64,000 nt of DNA from Streptomyces noursei (lineage in GTDB: Bacteria; Actinomycetota; Actinomycetes; Streptomycetales; Streptomycetaceae), in the NCBI RefSeq assembly GCF_001646665.1, contig NZ_LWBU01000081.1, positions 111,362-175,361 on the forward strand, written 5' to 3'. The notes beneath the pieces were generated by a model. It was not told the origin of the DNA and ran no database searches. It saw only the letters and a program-made list of their open reading frames with translations. Positions 1 to 7,841 of this stretch are shown piece after piece. Numbering within the stretch: position 1 is the stretch's first letter; each line of letters opens with the position of its first letter. The position numbers were made by a program, and so were the translations under genes.

Positions 1-99
1 GGCTCGGGGAGGGTGGCCCGGGAGGCCTCCCGACCAGAGGAGGGACTATTGTCGGGAAATGTCCGCATGTGCCCGCATGTTAGGACGCGGGCAGGCGGC

Positions 100-498
100 T
101 CAGGTCAGGTCGTGGCCCGTGGTGCTGTCGACGTGGTGCGGAATCTCCCCCTCATGGCGGTCCCCCGTGCTCCGGGTCCCGGACGGTTCGAACATCTGAA
201 TCGACGCCCCGTTCGGCGCGGACGGCTTGTGCTCGGTGCCCTTCGGTACGACGAAGGTGTCCCCGCGCCGCAGGGCGACCGTCCGCTCGGTGCCGTCGGC
301 CGCGCGCAGCGCGATGTCGAACCGACCGTCCAGGACGAGGAAGAACTCGTCCGTGTCGTCGTGGACGTGCCACACGTGGTCGCCGGCGGCGTGGGCGATC
401 CGTACGTCGTAGTCGTTCACGCCGGCCACGATGCGGGGGCTGTAGACGTCGTCGAAGGTGGCGAGGGCTTCGGTGAGGTTGACCGGTCGGGCGTCCAT
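100..498 (-). CDS. Small single-domain cupin protein
   Basis: A 132-residue protein that is essentially one cupin beta-barrel. Cupin motif 1 is visible as His44, His46 and Glu51 followed by a Gly, and motif 2 as the Gly-Asp around residue 80, Pro85 and His90, so a metal site of the usual His/His/Glu/His type is intact. There is no signal peptide, so it should be cytoplasmic. The substrate cannot be told from sequence; such short cupins range from sugar-binding proteins to small dioxygenases. The start is the ATG at 498. It stands alone, tail to tail with nothing assignable at the left edge, and the prepilin peptidase gene ends 59 nt upstream of it on the same strand. Confidence 0.8.
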   Translation of the reverse strand: MDARPVNLTEALATFDDVYSPRIVAGVNDYDVRIAHAAGDHVWHVHDDTDEFFLVLDGRFDIALRAADGTERTVALRRGDTFVVPKGTEHKPSAPNGASIQMFEPSGTRSTGDRHEGEIPHHVDSTTGHDLT

Positions 499-556
499 GC
501 CCCCGATACTGCACGGCTCCCCCGCGCCTTGTCCGGTGCTCGTACGGACCGGCCGG

Positions 557-1342
557 TCAGGCGGCCGGGACGGCCGCCGAGGCGCCCAGCAGTATGCCCA
601 GCAGCGCCCCGCCGATCATGAACGGGCCGAACGGGATCGCGCTCTTTCGGCTCGCCCTGCGCAGCGCGACCAGCCCGAACCCGTACACCGCGCCGAACAG
701 GAAGCCCGCGAAGGCGCCCGCGAACAGCACGCCCCAGCCGTACCAGCCGAGCGCGACGCCCAGCGCGAGGGCCAGCTTCACGTCGCCGAAGCCCATGCCG
801 CCCGGGTTCACCAGGAACAGCACGAAGTAGCCGGCGCCCAGCACGAGCCCGCCCAGCAGCGCGGACGGCCACGTCCCCGCGTGCCCCGGCAGCAGCGCGG
901 CGCCCCCGAGCAGCGCGGCCGTCCCGGCGGCGAGCGGCAGCGTCAGCCGGTCCGGCAGCCGGTGCACGGCCCGGTCGACCAGGGCCAGCAGCACCGCGAC
1001 CGGAGCGGCCAGCAGCCACACCACCAGCTCGGGCCGGGGCCCCGTCGCCGCGGCGAGCGTCCCGCAGACGAGGGCGGTGACGACCGGCACCGTGGCGGTC
1101 GCGGGGGTGGACGCGGAGGTGGACGCGGGACGGCCGGCCCCCACCGGGACGGCCACCGCGCACACCGCGCAGCGCGGCGCCCCGAGCCAGCCGCGCGCGG
1201 GCCCGGTGAAGGGGTGGCCGGCGGGGCAGGCGTCCCGCCACGGCTCGTCCGGCGCGACGGACAGGCGGTACGCGGCGCGCGGCACGAGCAGACCGGTGGC
1301 TGCGCCCCACAGGGCGGCGACGGCGATCAGCGTGGCGTACAC
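557..1342 (-). CDS. Prepilin peptidase, A24 family (TadV/PilD-like)
   Basis: Integral membrane aspartic protease that should cleave the leader of Flp-type prepilins, making it the likely partner of the Tad locus further right. The two catalytic aspartates sit in LALVDRAVHRLPD and GFGDVKLA, both in conserved context. A Cys pair near the N-terminus (CPAGH...CAVC) recalls the zinc/methylase segment of bifunctional enzymes but is much shorter. About six hydrophobic segments follow. I chose the GTG at 1342 (261 aa); an in-frame ATG at 1378 is possible, while a longer start at 1492 would run through a direct-repeat promoter region and into the divergent gene. Family membership is clear, the start is not. 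Confidence 0.85.
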   Translation of the reverse strand: MYATLIAVAALWGAATGLLVPRAAYRLSVAPDEPWRDACPAGHPFTGPARGWLGAPRCAVCAVAVPVGAGRPASTSASTPATATVPVVTALVCGTLAAATGPRPELVVWLLAAPVAVLLALVDRAVHRLPDRLTLPLAAGTAALLGGAALLPGHAGTWPSALLGGLVLGAGYFVLFLVNPGGMGFGDVKLALALGVALGWYGWGVLFAGAFAGFLFGAVYGFGLVALRRASRKSAIPFGPFMIGGALLGILLGASAAVPAA

Positions 1343-1378
1343 GCACCCGACCCTAGGACGGGCCGGCCACCCGGTCAT

Positions 1379-1426
1379 GGGCCCACGGGCCCACTGCGGC
1401 CGGGGCCGGGCCCACGGGCCCACTGC
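1379..1426. repeat. Pair of 19-bp direct repeats in a divergent promoter region
   Basis: GGGCCCACGGGCCCACTGC occurs exactly at 1379-1397 and 1408-1426 (29-bp period), with a partial third copy near 1435. Each copy contains two GGGCCC palindromes. It lies between the divergent prepilin peptidase and DUF192 genes, so it could be an operator. Confidence 0.6.
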
Positions 1427-1460
1427 CGTGGAGGCGGGGCCCACGCTACGGTCGTCCCCC

Positions 1461-1871
1461 ATGGGGAACCCGAGCCGATGGCGCGACGGCACCGGACGGT
1501 TGAGCCTGCCGCACGCCCCCGCAGCCGTGCCCGCGACCGCGCCCGTACCCGCGCCCGTACCCGTCGAGATCGCCGCGTCCTACGGCACCCGCAGGCGCGG
1601 CCTGCTGGGCCGGGACGGCATCGCCGGCGCACTGCTGCTCAGCCCGTGCAACAGCGTCCACACCTTCCGGATGCGGTTCGCCATCGACGTGGCCTACCTC
1701 GACCGGGAGTTGCGGGTCGTCGACGTGGTCACCATGGTGCCCGGCCGCCTCGGCCTGCCCCGCCCGCGCGCCCGCCACGTCCTGGAGGCCGAGGCCGGGG
1801 CGATGGAACGGTGGGGCATCCGGCCCGGCACCCGCCTGACGATCACGGCGGACCCGCCCCCAGCAGGGTGA
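1461..1871 (+). CDS. DUF192 family protein
   Basis: A 136-residue protein whose region from about residue 30 to the end is a DUF192 domain: the TRRRGLLGRDG opening, the CNSVHTFRMRF core and a C-terminal WGIRPGTRLTI stretch are all typical. DUF192 proteins are small beta-rich proteins, often secreted or lipid-anchored in other bacteria; here there is no signal peptide, only a Pro/Ala/Val-rich N-terminus. Biochemical function of the family is not established. The ATG at 1461 is taken because it is the first methionine in frame that clears the divergent repeat region. Its 3' end overlaps the convergent PIG-V-like gene by 29 nt. Confidence 0.8.
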   Translation: MGNPSRWRDGTGRLSLPHAPAAVPATAPVPAPVPVEIAASYGTRRRGLLGRDGIAGALLLSPCNSVHTFRMRFAIDVAYLDRELRVVDVVTMVPGRLGLPRPRARHVLEAEAGAMERWGIRPGTRLTITADPPPAG

Positions 1872-2961
1872 ACGCCCCGTACGCCCCCGACGCCGCCGCG
1901 AGCCCCGCCAGCACCGGCACCACCGTCCGGTCCCGCAGCCGCGCCAGGGCCACCGCCGCCGGGAGCAGCAGCGGGAACGCGGGCATCATCAGGCGCGGCC
2001 GGGACCCGAAGTACGCGGCGCCGACCAGCGAGACGACCACGATCCCCACGGTGTACACCAGCACCGGCAGCGGCTGCCGCTGCCGGACGCACAGCCACAC
2101 CACCCACCCCACCAGCGCGAGCGCCAGACACAGCCCCACCCCGGCGAGCGGCACCGGACCCGTCAGGTTCCGCCACACGAACCGGGCCAGCGCCACGCCC
2201 CCGTCGACGCTGTTGCCCCACGCGGCCTGCACCTCGAAGTACGCGGTCGCGCTCCCGCGCCGCAGGGCGACGAAGACCACGTACCCGAGCCAGCCCAGCG
2301 GCGCCAGCAGCACCCCGGCGGCCATCCGGACCGGCACCCGCCGCTCCCGGACGGCGGTCACCAGGGCCGTGACGCCGACCGCCGCCACCAGCGCGGCGGC
2401 CGACGGCCGGGTCAGCCCCGCCCCGGCGCACAGCACGCCCGCCCAGATCCAGCGGCCGTGCAGCACCGCGTGCAGGGACCAGGCGGCGAACGCCGTGAAC
2501 AGCGTCTCCGTGTACGCCATCGACTGCACGAACGCCGTCGGGTACACGCCCCACAGCACGGCCAGCACCACCCCGGCCCGGCGCCCGGCGACCCGCTCCC
2601 CCACCGCGTAGATCCCCCACGCGGCGGCGAGCGACGCCGCCCACGACACGACGAGCCCGGCGGTCGCCGCGTCGATCCGCGCGACCTCCGACAGGCCCCT
2701 CTCCAGGGCCGGCAGCAGCGGGAAGAACGCCAGGTCGGAGTGGACGCTCCCGTCGGGGAGGGTCACCTCGTGGCCGTACCCGTGCTCGGCGATCCGCACG
2801 TACCAGACGGAGTCCCAGCGGCCCTTCAGCCGGTGCAGGGCGTCCTCGCCCGCCACGGCGGCGGCCACCGCGAGGATCACCAGCCCCACCGCCCGCACCG
2901 CCGCGTAGCCCCACAGGGCGGTCACGGCGGAAGCTGGGGGTCGGTCGGTGCGCGGGGACAT
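1843..2961 (-). CDS. PIG-V-like integral membrane mannosyltransferase
   Basis: A 372-residue polytopic membrane protein of the GT-C type, resembling the PIG-V/mannosyltransferase family. The first luminal loop after TM1 carries RWDSVWYVRIAEHGY, where the Asp and the following aromatic residues match the catalytic loop of that family. About nine hydrophobic segments follow. It probably transfers a sugar from a polyprenyl phosphate donor to an acceptor outside the membrane. The ATG at 2961 follows a weak ribosome-binding site; the upstream reading frame belongs to the antisense of other genes. The 3' end overlaps the convergent DUF192 gene by 29 nt. Donor and acceptor are unknown. Confidence 0.75.
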   Translation of the reverse strand: MSPRTDRPPASAVTALWGYAAVRAVGLVILAVAAAVAGEDALHRLKGRWDSVWYVRIAEHGYGHEVTLPDGSVHSDLAFFPLLPALERGLSEVARIDAATAGLVVSWAASLAAAWGIYAVGERVAGRRAGVVLAVLWGVYPTAFVQSMAYTETLFTAFAAWSLHAVLHGRWIWAGVLCAGAGLTRPSAAALVAAVGVTALVTAVRERRVPVRMAAGVLLAPLGWLGYVVFVALRRGSATAYFEVQAAWGNSVDGGVALARFVWRNLTGPVPLAGVGLCLALALVGWVVWLCVRQRQPLPVLVYTVGIVVVSLVGAAYFGSRPRLMMPAFPLLLPAAVALARLRDRTVVPVLAGLAAASGAYGAFTLLGAGPP

Positions 2962-2972
2962 GCGCCCGATTA

Positions 2973-3488
2973 TCACGCCCCGCGGCGGGCCCCCGGCTCC
3001 CCGGCCTCCTCGATCGGTACGTCGCTGACGGCCGCGACGGTCATGGGCGGGACGTCCCCCTCGCACGGCGCGGTGCTCACCGCCACCCAGCGCGGGCCGT
3101 GCGGGGTGACGACCGGCCCCCACACCAGCAGGGCGCCGCCGAGGCCGGGGCCGTCCCCGTCGACGGAGCGCAGCTCCTCGAGGAGCGGCAGCACCGGCCC
3201 GTCGCCGTCCTCCCCGGACGGCAGCGCCCGCAGGCTCACCTCGCGGTGCGGGCCCCATCAGTCCTCCAAGGCGCTCGTCAGGGCGGCGAGGCGCTCCCCG
3301 GCCTCGTCCTGCCCCGGGGCGCCGTGGCCGGCGCGGCCCTCCCACAGCGGCTCCAGGCGGAACCCGGCGCCGTGGCTGCCGCCCCATCCGCCGTCCGGCG
3401 ACGGCTCCCGCTGCACGGGGCCGCTCGCCGGCAGCGCCCCGTCCAGCAGGGCGTCCACGGCGTCGAGGGCCGCGGCGATGCGCCTCAT
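2973..3488 (-). pseudogene. Small cytoplasmic protein gene split by an in-frame TGA
   Basis: Two open stretches in one frame are separated only by the TGA at 3258-3260. The first runs from the ATG at 3488 (good GGAGG site upstream) for 76 codons to ALED; the second continues directly as WGPHREVSLRALPSG and runs to 2973. Read through, the product would be about 171 residues, and the junction reads like a continuous domain (LED-x-WGPHREVSL). A CGA to TGA change would explain it. Alternatives are two separate genes, with the second starting at the GTG at 3239, or a sequencing error. Function is not recognised: no signal peptide, membrane segment or catalytic motif. I favour an interrupted gene. 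Confidence 0.6.
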
Positions 3489-3562
3489 GGTCCGACCTCC
3501 TCCGTAGGCCCTGTTCCTCTTCCCCGTCTCCTTCTCCGCATCCCGGGAACCGGTCGCACACG

Positions 3563-3584
3563 CGCGGGAGGCGGACCTCCCGCG
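3563..3584 (-). terminator. Hairpin downstream of the OmpA-domain gene
   Basis: A perfect 9-bp stem (CGCGGGAGG / CCTCCCGCG) with a CGGA loop lies about 40 nt past the stop of the OmpA-domain gene. A competing stem pairs 3568-3578 with 3596-3606. There is no T-run, as is common in Streptomyces. It would close the Tad-associated transcription unit. Confidence 0.55.
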
Positions 3585-3625
3585 CACGGCGGGCCGGTCC
3601 GCCTCCCGGCCGGACGGGCGGCACG

Positions 3626-4276
3626 TCAGCCGCGCGGGAAGGACACCTCCACACGGCGGTTCTTCTTGCGGCCCTCCTCGGTGCTGTTGTCCGCGATCGG
3701 GTACTGCTCGCCGTATCCCCGGATCTCGTACGTGATCCCCCCGGAGGTGAGCAGCGGCGACAGCACCTTGTGCACGGCGTCCGCGCGCTGCTTGGACAGC
3801 ACGTCGCCGTGGGCGGAGGAGCCGAGGTTGTCGGTGAAGCCGAAGATGCGGACCTTGGTGGCGTTCTGCTTCTTGATCTCCTCGGCGATGGCGGCGATAC
3901 GGGAGTTGGCCTCGGGCGTCAGCCTGGCGCTGTCCTTGCCGAACAGGACCTCCGCCTGGAGCGCGAACTTCAGGTTGGAGCTGGTCTCCTCGCGCCGCTC
4001 CTCGCCGCCCTCCGACTCGACGATCGAGATCAGCGGCAGCACCTTCGCGGGCGCGAGCGTGGCACCGTCGCGCATCTTGAGGTTCGGCGAGTTCCCGTCC
4101 ACCTCCGGCGGCGGCACCGTCGACTCGGTGCCCGGAGGCGTACTGGGAACGTCGTCGGCCAGCGCCCCGGAGGCGCCGACGAGCTGGGCGCCGGTGAACA
4201 ACACCACGGCCACGAGCACGGACGCCGCCGGCCGGCGCACGGAGACCCTGCGGGTGCAGGGGGTGGTGGCGGGCAT
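3626..4276 (-). CDS. Secreted OmpA-domain protein at the end of the Tad locus
   Basis: 216 residues with an N-terminal signal peptide (basic start, hydrophobic core SVLVAVVLFTG, cleavage near GALA-DD), a Pro/Ser/Thr-rich linker and a C-terminal OmpA domain from about residue 105. The peptidoglycan-binding signature is present: FGFTDNLG followed by DVLSKQRADAV, which supplies the Asp and Arg that hold diaminopimelate. In an organism without an outer membrane this should tether something to the cell wall. The ATG at 4276 overlaps the stop of the upstream lipoprotein gene (TGATG), implying translational coupling. A GTG one codon earlier is less likely. Confidence 0.85.
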   Translation of the reverse strand: MPATTPCTRRVSVRRPAASVLVAVVLFTGAQLVGASGALADDVPSTPPGTESTVPPPEVDGNSPNLKMRDGATLAPAKVLPLISIVESEGGEERREETSSNLKFALQAEVLFGKDSARLTPEANSRIAAIAEEIKKQNATKVRIFGFTDNLGSSAHGDVLSKQRADAVHKVLSPLLTSGGITYEIRGYGEQYPIADNSTEEGRKKNRRVEVSFPRG

Positions 4277-4884
4277 CACGAGATCTCGATCGTGGCGACG
4301 GGCATCTGCGGGATCTGGATGTCCACCTGGGCGATGTTCGCCGGCGGCGCGGGGAACTGGGCGAACACCGAAATGGTCTCCCCGGCCTTCACCGTGGTGA
4401 CGCCGGTGGTCGTGAGGGGGTAGCCCTCGGTGTCACGCAGCACGTAATAGCGCTTCTTCTCCGTCTTGTCCAAGAGGGTGATACCCGCAAGGGAGGGGCC
4501 CGTCTGCTTCACACTGACTTCCTCGCCGCTCCAGTGCGGCGGGGCGATCAGCATCTTGGAGGACGTGTTCTTCAGGCTCCCCGTGACGGTGAGAAAGCCG
4601 CCCTGGTCCCTTGCAGCGCTGTGAATGACGAACTGAAACCCGTTGGCGCCGTTGATGGTGGCCAGTGTGGTGCTGGTGTCCGGCACAGTCGGGCCGCTGT
4701 CTTCCTTGGGCGTTTGCCGACCGCTGGGCACCGAGGAGGCGCTGCCTGCGTTCTCAGGAGCCTTCCCCGTGTCGTTGCCGCCCTGGTCGCCCCCTCCGCC
4801 GCAAGCCGACAGAAGCGCGGCCAGTGCCGCAACGGACACTCCGGCCGCCGCTCTGCGCACTGCCGTCCCATACCGATTGCTCAT
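4276..4884 (-). CDS. Lipoprotein with an unassigned extracellular domain
   Basis: 202 residues with a classic lipoprotein signal: basic N-terminus, hydrophobic core and lipobox LLSAC at about residue 28, then a Gly/Asp/Ser-rich low-complexity linker of about 40 residues and one beta-rich domain to the end. I do not recognise the domain; its pattern (ITVTGSLKNTSS-type strands, FAQFPAPP) resembles small immunoglobulin-like extracytoplasmic folds. I prefer the ATG at 4884, preceded by AAAGGA, over the ATG at 4908, because it gives a standard signal peptide. It is coupled to the OmpA-domain gene. Third codon positions look noticeably less GC-rich than in neighbouring genes. Confidence 0.75.
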   Translation of the reverse strand: MSNRYGTAVRRAAAGVSVAALAALLSACGGGGDQGGNDTGKAPENAGSASSVPSGRQTPKEDSGPTVPDTSTTLATINGANGFQFVIHSAARDQGGFLTVTGSLKNTSSKMLIAPPHWSGEEVSVKQTGPSLAGITLLDKTEKKRYYVLRDTEGYPLTTTGVTTVKAGETISVFAQFPAPPANIAQVDIQIPQMPVATIEIS

Positions 4885-4913
4885 GAATGCCATTCCTTTG
4901 CGTTCCATCGCGG

Positions 4914-5492
4914 TCAGTCCTCGGCGAGCCGGACGTCGAAGAGGTCGGACATCTCCGGGAGAAGCTCCGGGTCGAGGTCCGTCACCTCACCCTCGCAGTC
5001 CAACGAGCCCGGGGACGGCGAATCGGTTTCCTCGGCGGGGTCGAAGCTGCACCGGGGTACGACGATCGCCGTGGCCGTCGCTTTGGCGGTCAGGGTGTCG
5101 GTACCGGGGAGGATGGTGTCTCCCACCGGCTTCTGCGACGTCACGCTCACCGTGGAGCCCCAACGGCCGTCCGTCAGCGGGACACAGCCCACGACGTCCG
5201 CCCCGTTCTGGCCTGCGTAGTAACCGCCGGCACCACAGCCGTCGAATGCGGGAGTGAACTCCCCACTCAACAGGTCAGCGAGGTCGTCGATGGTGAGCTC
5301 GAAGCTGTCCCGCTGCTCCCGCGCCGCTGCGAGCGCCGCGGCGTCTGCCGCCGACTGGGCGCCGTTGCGCGTCGCCCCTGCCTGGCCGACCGCGAAGAAC
5401 GCGAGCGCGAGAAAGAGCAGGCTCGCCACTACGAAGATGTAGAGGGGCGAAGCCTGCCCTGACTCGCGCGTTCCGTGGACGTACGGGGTCAG
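4914..5492 (-). CDS. TadG/TadE-like pilus assembly protein
   Basis: About 192 residues. An ESGQASPLYIFVVASLLF segment begins a single N-terminal membrane helix, followed by a helix rich in Ala (AQSAADAAALAAA) and an extracytoplasmic domain with several Cys. This is the Streptomyces TadG-like/minor-pilin architecture. The start is uncertain: no ATG, GTG or TTG lies in the right place, but a CTG at 5492 overlaps the TGA of the pilin gene (CTGA) exactly as an ATGA junction would. A longer frame reaching an ATG at 5846 would cover the pilin gene and is unlikely. Located directly after the pilin gene. Confidence 0.75.
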   Translation of the reverse strand: MTPYVHGTRESGQASPLYIFVVASLLFLALAFFAVGQAGATRNGAQSAADAAALAAAREQRDSFELTIDDLADLLSGEFTPAFDGCGAGGYYAGQNGADVVGCVPLTDGRWGSTVSVTSQKPVGDTILPGTDTLTAKATATAIVVPRCSFDPAEETDSPSPGSLDCEGEVTDLDPELLPEMSDLFDVRLAED

Positions 5493-5725
5493 CCACCGCC
5501 GACGATCGCCGTGACGCGCGCGAGGAGTCCGGCCGCGATCGTGTTGCCCACGCCCGACCCCACCACCGCCGCGATGATCACGCCCACCAGGATGATGATC
5601 CCGACGTACTCCACGGCTCCCTGGCCCCGGTCGCCCCGGTGCTTGAGGGCCGACGCGGTGGTGTCGGCCCAGGTGCCCACGTACACCTTGGCCCGGGTCG
5701 CGGCCTTCAGGACGGTGTTCGGCAT
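5489..5725 (-). CDS. Flp-type pilin
   Basis: 78 residues. After a basic leader comes GQGAVEYVGIIILVGVIIA, which carries the Glu at position +5-like spacing and the single hydrophobic helix of Flp/Tad pilins, with the likely prepilin cleavage at the Gly-Gln or nearby Gly. A short Gly-rich tail follows. It should be the major structural subunit exported by CpaF/TadB/TadC after cleavage by the prepilin peptidase. The ATG at 5725 has a GAGGAG site upstream. It is separated from the response regulator gene by a 113-nt G-rich gap, so it may have its own promoter and higher expression than the assembly genes. Confidence 0.85.
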   Translation of the reverse strand: MPNTVLKAATRAKVYVGTWADTTASALKHRGDRGQGAVEYVGIIILVGVIIAAVVGSGVGNTIAAGLLARVTAIVGGG

Positions 5726-5838
5726 GGTGGTCTCCTCCGGGCTCGAACAGGTCGGTGGGGCGAACGTACGGCGGGTGGAGGGGGGCGGGCATGGGTCCGG
5801 GGGCCCAAGTGGGGGCCCAAAGCGGGGTGCGGGGGTGG

Positions 5839-6567
5839 TCAGCCATGGGTGGGTCCTCCCTGGGTGGGGGAGAGGCCGTGCCAGATGGCGATGGCCTGGC
5901 CGCGGCTCGCGGCGTTGAGTTTGGCGAAGATGCGGTTGATGTGGTTCTTGACCGTCTTCTGACTGATGAAGCAGGTGGCGGCGATCTGCTGATTCGTCAT
6001 GCCCGAGGCGATCAGGTCCATCACCTCCCCCTCCCGTTGGCTCAGTAATGAATGTGCCATATCCGCTTGCTGCTGCGAAGGGGTTCCGGCAAATGCCTTA
6101 CGGGTGGCGGAAGAAGAAGCACGATGCGGCGTTGCAGGAGCATAGCCGTCCCGGACCGTGGCCAGCAGGGCGTTCGACGCCGTGTGGGTGAAGTGCGGGC
6201 GTCCCAGCTTCGCGTCGCGGACCGCGTCGACGAGCTGGTCGGCGGTGAACTCGCCGTGCACCAGGTAGCCGCACGCCCCGAGGCGGAGCGCTTCGTGGAC
6301 GATGTCGCTCTCGCGGCTGTAGGTGGTCATCAGGACCGGGGCGATCCGGACCAGGTGCGGCAGGGCCGTGATGCCGTCCACCCCGGGCATGCGGACGTCG
6401 AGGAGGATGACGTCCGGCCGGTGGCGGACGGCGGCCTCGCACGCCTCCCGCCCGTCCGCGGCCTGGGCGGCGACGTCGATGTCCTCGCGGCCGGACAGCA
6501 GCGCGGTCAGGCCCGCCCGGACGACGGGGTTGTCGTCCGCGACGATCACTCGCAGGTGCTCGTGCAT
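5839..6567 (-). CDS. NarL/LuxR-type response regulator
   Basis: 242 residues. The receiver domain (about 5-120) has the acidic pair near residue 11, phospho-acceptor Asp57 in LLDVRMPG and a Thr/Ser switch region (LMTTYSRES). The C-terminal LuxR-type HTH (about 180-240) contains LSQREGEVMDLIASGMTN and the recognition helix in SQKTVKNHINRIF. The start ATG at 6567 overlaps the end of the kinase gene by 22 nt, so the pair is co-translated. Lying between the tadC-like gene and the pilin gene, it most likely controls pilus gene transcription. Confidence 0.9.
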   Translation of the reverse strand: MHEHLRVIVADDNPVVRAGLTALLSGREDIDVAAQAADGREACEAAVRHRPDVILLDVRMPGVDGITALPHLVRIAPVLMTTYSRESDIVHEALRLGACGYLVHGEFTADQLVDAVRDAKLGRPHFTHTASNALLATVRDGYAPATPHRASSSATRKAFAGTPSQQQADMAHSLLSQREGEVMDLIASGMTNQQIAATCFISQKTVKNHINRIFAKLNAASRGQAIAIWHGLSPTQGGPTHG

Positions 6568-7829
6568 GGTGGTGCGCCCTCCGTTCCCAGTGCCCGTACC
6601 GGCAGTTCCAGCCGGACCTCCGTGCCCTTCTCCGCCCCGCCCCGGCCGATGCGGATGCGTGCGCCTATCGAGGCGGCGCGTTCGACCATGCCCACCAGGC
6701 CGAAGTGCCCCGCCCGCCGCAGGTCGTCGAGCGTCGTCCCGGCGGGCAGCCCGCGCCCGTCGTCGTAGACGCTGAGGACCAGCACGTCGCCGGAGACGCC
6801 CGACGACACGTCGATGCACGTGGGCGCCCCGTGCCGGTGGGCGTTCTCCATGGCCTCCGCGGCGACCGCGAGGAGCTGGCGCGCCACCACGTGCGGGACG
6901 CGGGGCGGCGCGGCACCCAGGGCGCGGTACTCGGCGCGGACGCCGTGGCGGCGGGCGAAGTCCGCGGTGCGGGCGGCCAGCTCCCCGGCGACGTCCACGC
7001 CGCCGTCCAGCCCCGACTCGCGCCGCAGGTCCGCCAGCAGCTCGCGGGACTCGGCGGCGGCGCGGCGGGCGGACCGGGCGACGAGTTCCGCCTGTCGCCG
7101 GACCGACGCGGGGTCGTCGCGCTCGGCCGTGGACGCCAGTCCGTCGGCGGCCAGTGCCAGGCCGTGCAGGGTCTTGGCGACGGAGTCGTGCATCTCCCGG
7201 GCCAGCCGGGCGCGTTCGGCCTCCACCGCGCCGGTGACGGCGAGGCGGGCGCGCGCCTCGGTGAGGGCCTGGCTCGCGGCGCCGAAGTCGAGGATGAGGT
7301 TGCGGAGGGTGGAGCCGACCGCGCCCGCGATCACGCACAGTCCGGGGAACAGGAGCGACGACGGCTCCACCGCCACCTCCCGGCTGACGCCGTACGACAG
7401 CAGGAGCAGCAGGGACTGGAGGACGGCGAAGAACGCCGCGCCGCGCCAGCCGTACAGCAGGCCGGCGAGCAGCGGGGTGCAGATGGTGACGTACGCGAGC
7501 GTCGACTCGGGCGAGGCGGTGGCCAGCAGCAGCGCGCCGAAGAGCATGTCCCCGGCGAGGACGGCCGGGTGGCGCAGCAGGACGCGGCCGAACCGCTCCC
7601 AGTCCCGCAGCACGACGTACGACACCATGAAGGTGATCAGGACGGCGGCGCCGACCAGCCAGGTGCCGAGACCCGGGGCGGCGCCGTCGAGGGCGAACGG
7701 GGACGCCAGGACGATCATCGCCAGCCGGAAGCCGAACACCTGGCGGCAGAGTGCCTGGAGGGCGTTGATCTGGAGGGGGAGGGACGGTGCGGCCCTCGGT
7801 GCCGGCCTCCTGAGGTGGATGGCGTTCAT
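6546..7829 (-). CDS. Membrane sensor histidine kinase (HisKA_3 type)
   Basis: 427 residues. Residues 30-180 hold about five to six membrane segments with little extracellular loop, so it probably senses a membrane or intramembrane cue. The dimerisation helix carries phospho-acceptor His214 in LAREMHDSVAKTLH. The ATPase domain shows the N-box (AMENAHRHG) and a VYDDGRGLP G1 box. This is a NarL-partner kinase. It starts at the ATG at 7829, 12 nt after the tadC-like gene, within the Tad gene string, and overlaps its cognate regulator. It is the obvious input arm for Tad regulation; the signal is unknown. Confidence 0.9.
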   Translation of the reverse strand: MNAIHLRRPAPRAAPSLPLQINALQALCRQVFGFRLAMIVLASPFALDGAAPGLGTWLVGAAVLITFMVSYVVLRDWERFGRVLLRHPAVLAGDMLFGALLLATASPESTLAYVTICTPLLAGLLYGWRGAAFFAVLQSLLLLLSYGVSREVAVEPSSLLFPGLCVIAGAVGSTLRNLILDFGAASQALTEARARLAVTGAVEAERARLAREMHDSVAKTLHGLALAADGLASTAERDDPASVRRQAELVARSARRAAAESRELLADLRRESGLDGGVDVAGELAARTADFARRHGVRAEYRALGAAPPRVPHVVARQLLAVAAEAMENAHRHGAPTCIDVSSGVSGDVLVLSVYDDGRGLPAGTTLDDLRRAGHFGLVGMVERAASIGARIRIGRGGAEKGTEVRLELPVRALGTEGAPPCTSTCE

Positions 7830-7841
7830 CGTGACCGGTCC

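Noticed and set aside
55..82. GGAAAT-N18-GTT resembling a sigma-R promoter at the left edge
   Set aside because: It lacks the GGAAT hexamer and points towards no plus-strand gene.
458..2611. Long plus-strand frame of 717 codons
   Set aside because: Antisense of the prepilin peptidase and PIG-V-like genes; composition is Arg/Pro/Gly-rich with no motif.
2973..3239. Separate 88-residue gene starting at the GTG at 3239
   Set aside because: It lies in the same frame as the upstream ORF and makes sense as its continuation; kept as one split gene.
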